A stretch of 64,000 nucleotides of DNA from positions 976,001-1,040,000 of the forward strand of contig NZ_CP102278.1 of assembly GCF_025149915.1 (NCBI RefSeq), in the 5' to 3' direction. Source of the DNA: Coprococcus eutactus (GTDB lineage Bacteria; Bacillota; Clostridia; Lachnospirales; Lachnospiraceae). The position numbers and the translations under genes are program-made. Positions 62,441-64,000 of the stretch are shown here, one piece after another. The notes under the pieces were generated by a model. It made no database searches, was not told the DNA's origin, and saw only the letters and a program-made list of their open reading frames with translations. Each line of letters opens with the position of its first letter. Within the stretch, counting starts at the first letter, position 1.

Positions 62441-63826
62441 GTGAAGGTTATATGCAAAAGCTGCGGTAAAAAATTCGATCCTGAAAAGACAGGACATATG
62501 TGTCCGAGATGCGGTTCATGGTATGTGGAGAAAAACATAGATGGGCAGTTTGAAAGCGGAGCAGCCTCGGCAGATGCCGGTGATTACAATCAGGATCAGA
62601 CATCATATACTGAAGACAAGAATAAACAGTATGGAAACGTGCACAGCGAGTGGTTCAAGAAGAAAGAAAAAGACGTACTCGATAATGAAAAGAGAATGGA
62701 AAAAGTCTGCATGATAATTATCATTGTATTTTTCCTGATAATAAGTTTGGGGACCGTTTATTCGGCGCTCACGTCAGATCATGACAAAAGTCTTGGGTTT
62801 GATGAAGAATCAGAAGACGAATATGAGGATACAGATGATGAAATATACAGTGGCGATGGGAATTATTATGTTGATAGTATCCCAGTCAAAGGATATGCAT
62901 TTGGAGACAAGATGGTGAATGTGGATCCTGATGGAAATGCGGCGTGGTTGACGATCGATTCAGTGAAGCCTATAGATCTGGAAGATGCCGATATTCCCGA
63001 AGGATATGTAGTATATGACATGGAATATGAGATGGATGCTCCGGATGATGGGGATTCAGATGCAGAGGATATGTCAGACGGAGGGGATTATTTTGATGTA
63101 TATCTCAGATCAAAATCCTGTATGATGTTGGAACCTATGAGTCAGGAGAACATAGACATTTTGGTGTCATATGATGGATATGCAGATGCCAATGACATAT
63201 CAGAAGTAGTGGATGCTGATCATGGGCATATGTACTTTATGGTCAGGTCAGGCGATTACGGGTATATGGTTGTATATTGTCAGAATGATGATCCTGATTT
63301 ATTTGAAGGTAAGTCTAGTCCTATAAATAATATATATGTGGTAGGTGAGAAGGCTGATGCGTCGGTTTGGTATGATGTGAGTAAGCTTGACACTCCTAAA
63401 GGAAAGTTATACAAACTATACGATGGAGAGTATGGACAGAAAATTGAGAATGATAAGAAATATACTCTTCCCGGTGGGGCGGAAATTACCACTGATGAGA
63501 TAAGTTATCTGAGTGGAGTAGACTTTGATTATGACAGTTATGACTATTATCTGGTGAGCGATATACTGTTAAATCACGGCGCGAGAATAGGAAGCTTTGA
63601 CATTGTGGTTATAGATACGGGCAGCGATACGGATCCAATAAAGAGAACGATTTCTTATGGCGAATATACAGATGACGCCCTTACTCCAATGTCTGTGGTG
63701 TATCAATATATTGTGTACGGTATTCCGAAGGGACAGGATAAGATTATAGATGTTACATATGAATTTGGATCAGTGTGGGATGAACTGCAGCATGAGAGCG
63801 GAAGACTGCCGGTTCCGGAGCAATAA
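62441..63826 (+). CDS. Zinc-ribbon membrane protein of unknown function
   Basis: 461 residues starting at a GTG after GAGGTGA. Residues 1-30 form a zinc ribbon with two Cys pairs (CKSCGKKF and CPRCGSW). A cytoplasmic linker follows, then one transmembrane helix (about 87-107, VCMIIIIVFFLIISLGTVYSAL), a strongly acidic stretch (EESEDEYEDTDDE) and a long extracellular region of ~330 residues rich in Asp and Tyr. I do not recognise the extracellular part. The zinc ribbon inside and large domain outside is a design seen in several Firmicutes surface proteins. No function can be assigned. Confidence 0.75.
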   Translation: MKVICKSCGKKFDPEKTGHMCPRCGSWYVEKNIDGQFESGAASADAGDYNQDQTSYTEDKNKQYGNVHSEWFKKKEKDVLDNEKRMEKVCMIIIIVFFLIISLGTVYSALTSDHDKSLGFDEESEDEYEDTDDEIYSGDGNYYVDSIPVKGYAFGDKMVNVDPDGNAAWLTIDSVKPIDLEDADIPEGYVVYDMEYEMDAPDDGDSDAEDMSDGGDYFDVYLRSKSCMMLEPMSQENIDILVSYDGYADANDISEVVDADHGHMYFMVRSGDYGYMVVYCQNDDPDLFEGKSSPINNIYVVGEKADASVWYDVSKLDTPKGKLYKLYDGEYGQKIENDKKYTLPGGAEITTDEISYLSGVDFDYDSYDYYLVSDILLNHGARIGSFDIVVIDTGSDTDPIKRTISYGEYTDDALTPMSVVYQYIVYGIPKGQDKIIDVTYEFGSVWDELQHESGRLPVPEQ

Positions 63827-63898
63827 TATTATATATGATGCTATATAGATGAAGGATTATTTATAATATCCTGAATGATATACAGATGAAGTTATAAG

Positions 63899-63950
63899 AA
63901 AAGGCATACATGGACGGTACAGTGAAATGTACTGTCATGTATGCCTTTTG
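63899..63950. terminator. Intrinsic terminator at the end of the window
   Basis: AAAAGGCATACATG pairs perfectly with CATGTATGCCTTTT, with an inner ACAGT/ACTGT stem. A and T runs on both sides allow it to work in both directions. Confidence 0.88.
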
Positions 63951-63966
63951 TGATTAATCTCTTTGC

Positions 63967-64000
63967 TTACTGCTTTGATATAGCAGCTGCTTCAGTGCTC
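63967..64000 (-). CDS. Possible C-terminus of a gene entering from the right (partial)
   Basis: On the minus strand the last 34 bases read as an open frame ending in STEAAAISKQ and a TAA stop, 17 bases before the bidirectional terminator. A gene end at this place is plausible but rests on ten codons only. Confidence 0.3.
   Translation of the reverse strand, partial: STEAAAISKQ

Noticed and set aside
62441..62530. Zinc-ribbon as a transcription factor
   Set aside because: The ribbon is fused to a transmembrane protein with a large outer domain, so a DNA-binding regulator is unlikely.

Overview
The window reads as a chromosomal segment of a Gram-positive anaerobe of the class Clostridia, most likely family Lachnospiraceae (Coprococcus-like). 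This rests on the gene set: four-subunit pyruvate:ferredoxin oxidoreductase, comEA/comEC, many lipoproteins with Thr/Glu-rich linkers, strong AGGAGG ribosome sites, glycogen and amylosucrase genes, and an ECF sigma factor with a DUF4179 partner. The genus is inference. No rRNA, tRNA, insertion sequence, integrase or CRISPR array was seen.

Layout. 1-8.3 kb: shikimate/tyrosine genes (aroA fragment, tyrA), an M18 aminopeptidase, a lipoprotein amidase, rsuA, an SH3 surface protein and a LuxR-type two-component system. 8.6-11.9 kb: an ABC transporter divergent from that two-component system. 12.0-13.7 kb: a HipA-like kinase gene overlapping a gene for a HipA-N/DUF2442/HTH-like protein, behind a promoter carrying two copies of a TTTGACGCGCGTCAAA palindrome. 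13.7-17.4 kb: a secreted GH13 enzyme, an epimerase and an AT-rich orphan nuclease-like gene. 17.5-22.5 kb: divergent argG and argCJB with ArgR-type boxes. 22.8-30 kb: comEA, a PhoPR-type two-component system, a GerMN lipoprotein, comEC and a YitT protein. 30.2-32.9 kb: pdxST and holA. 33.2-38.8 kb: a three-gene cassette (SNF2-type helicase, MoxR AAA+ ATPase, HExxH+VWA protein) lying between holA and rpsT. 39-46.4 kb: rpsT, a membrane protein, glgB, a cold-shock protein, then fructokinase-amylosucrase. 46.4-53 kb: an esterase with an AraC regulator, a second OmpR-type two-component system, and an ECF sigma/DUF4179 pair. 53.0-53.2 kb: a 182-nt GC-rich fold-back element. 53.2-58.6 kb: porCDAB and an AgrC/LytTR-type two-component system. 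58.6-64 kb: a putative small RNA, an aconitase-family hydratase, a sugar acetyltransferase, a zinc-ribbon membrane protein and the edge of another gene.

How the genes work together. Amylosucrase would turn sucrose into alpha-1,4-glucan plus fructose, fructokinase would phosphorylate the fructose, and GlgB would branch the glucan. ArgC, ArgJ, ArgB and ArgG cover most of arginine synthesis, with matching ArgR-like boxes over both divergent promoters. PdxS and PdxT form PLP synthase. PorABCD feeds acetyl-CoA and reduced ferredoxin to fermentation.

The strongest candidates for undescribed systems are the split HipA-like kinase/partner pair with its twin palindromic operator, the helicase-MoxR-metallopeptidase/VWA cassette, the 53 kb fold-back element, and the small transcription unit between the AgrC/LytTR genes and the hydratase.
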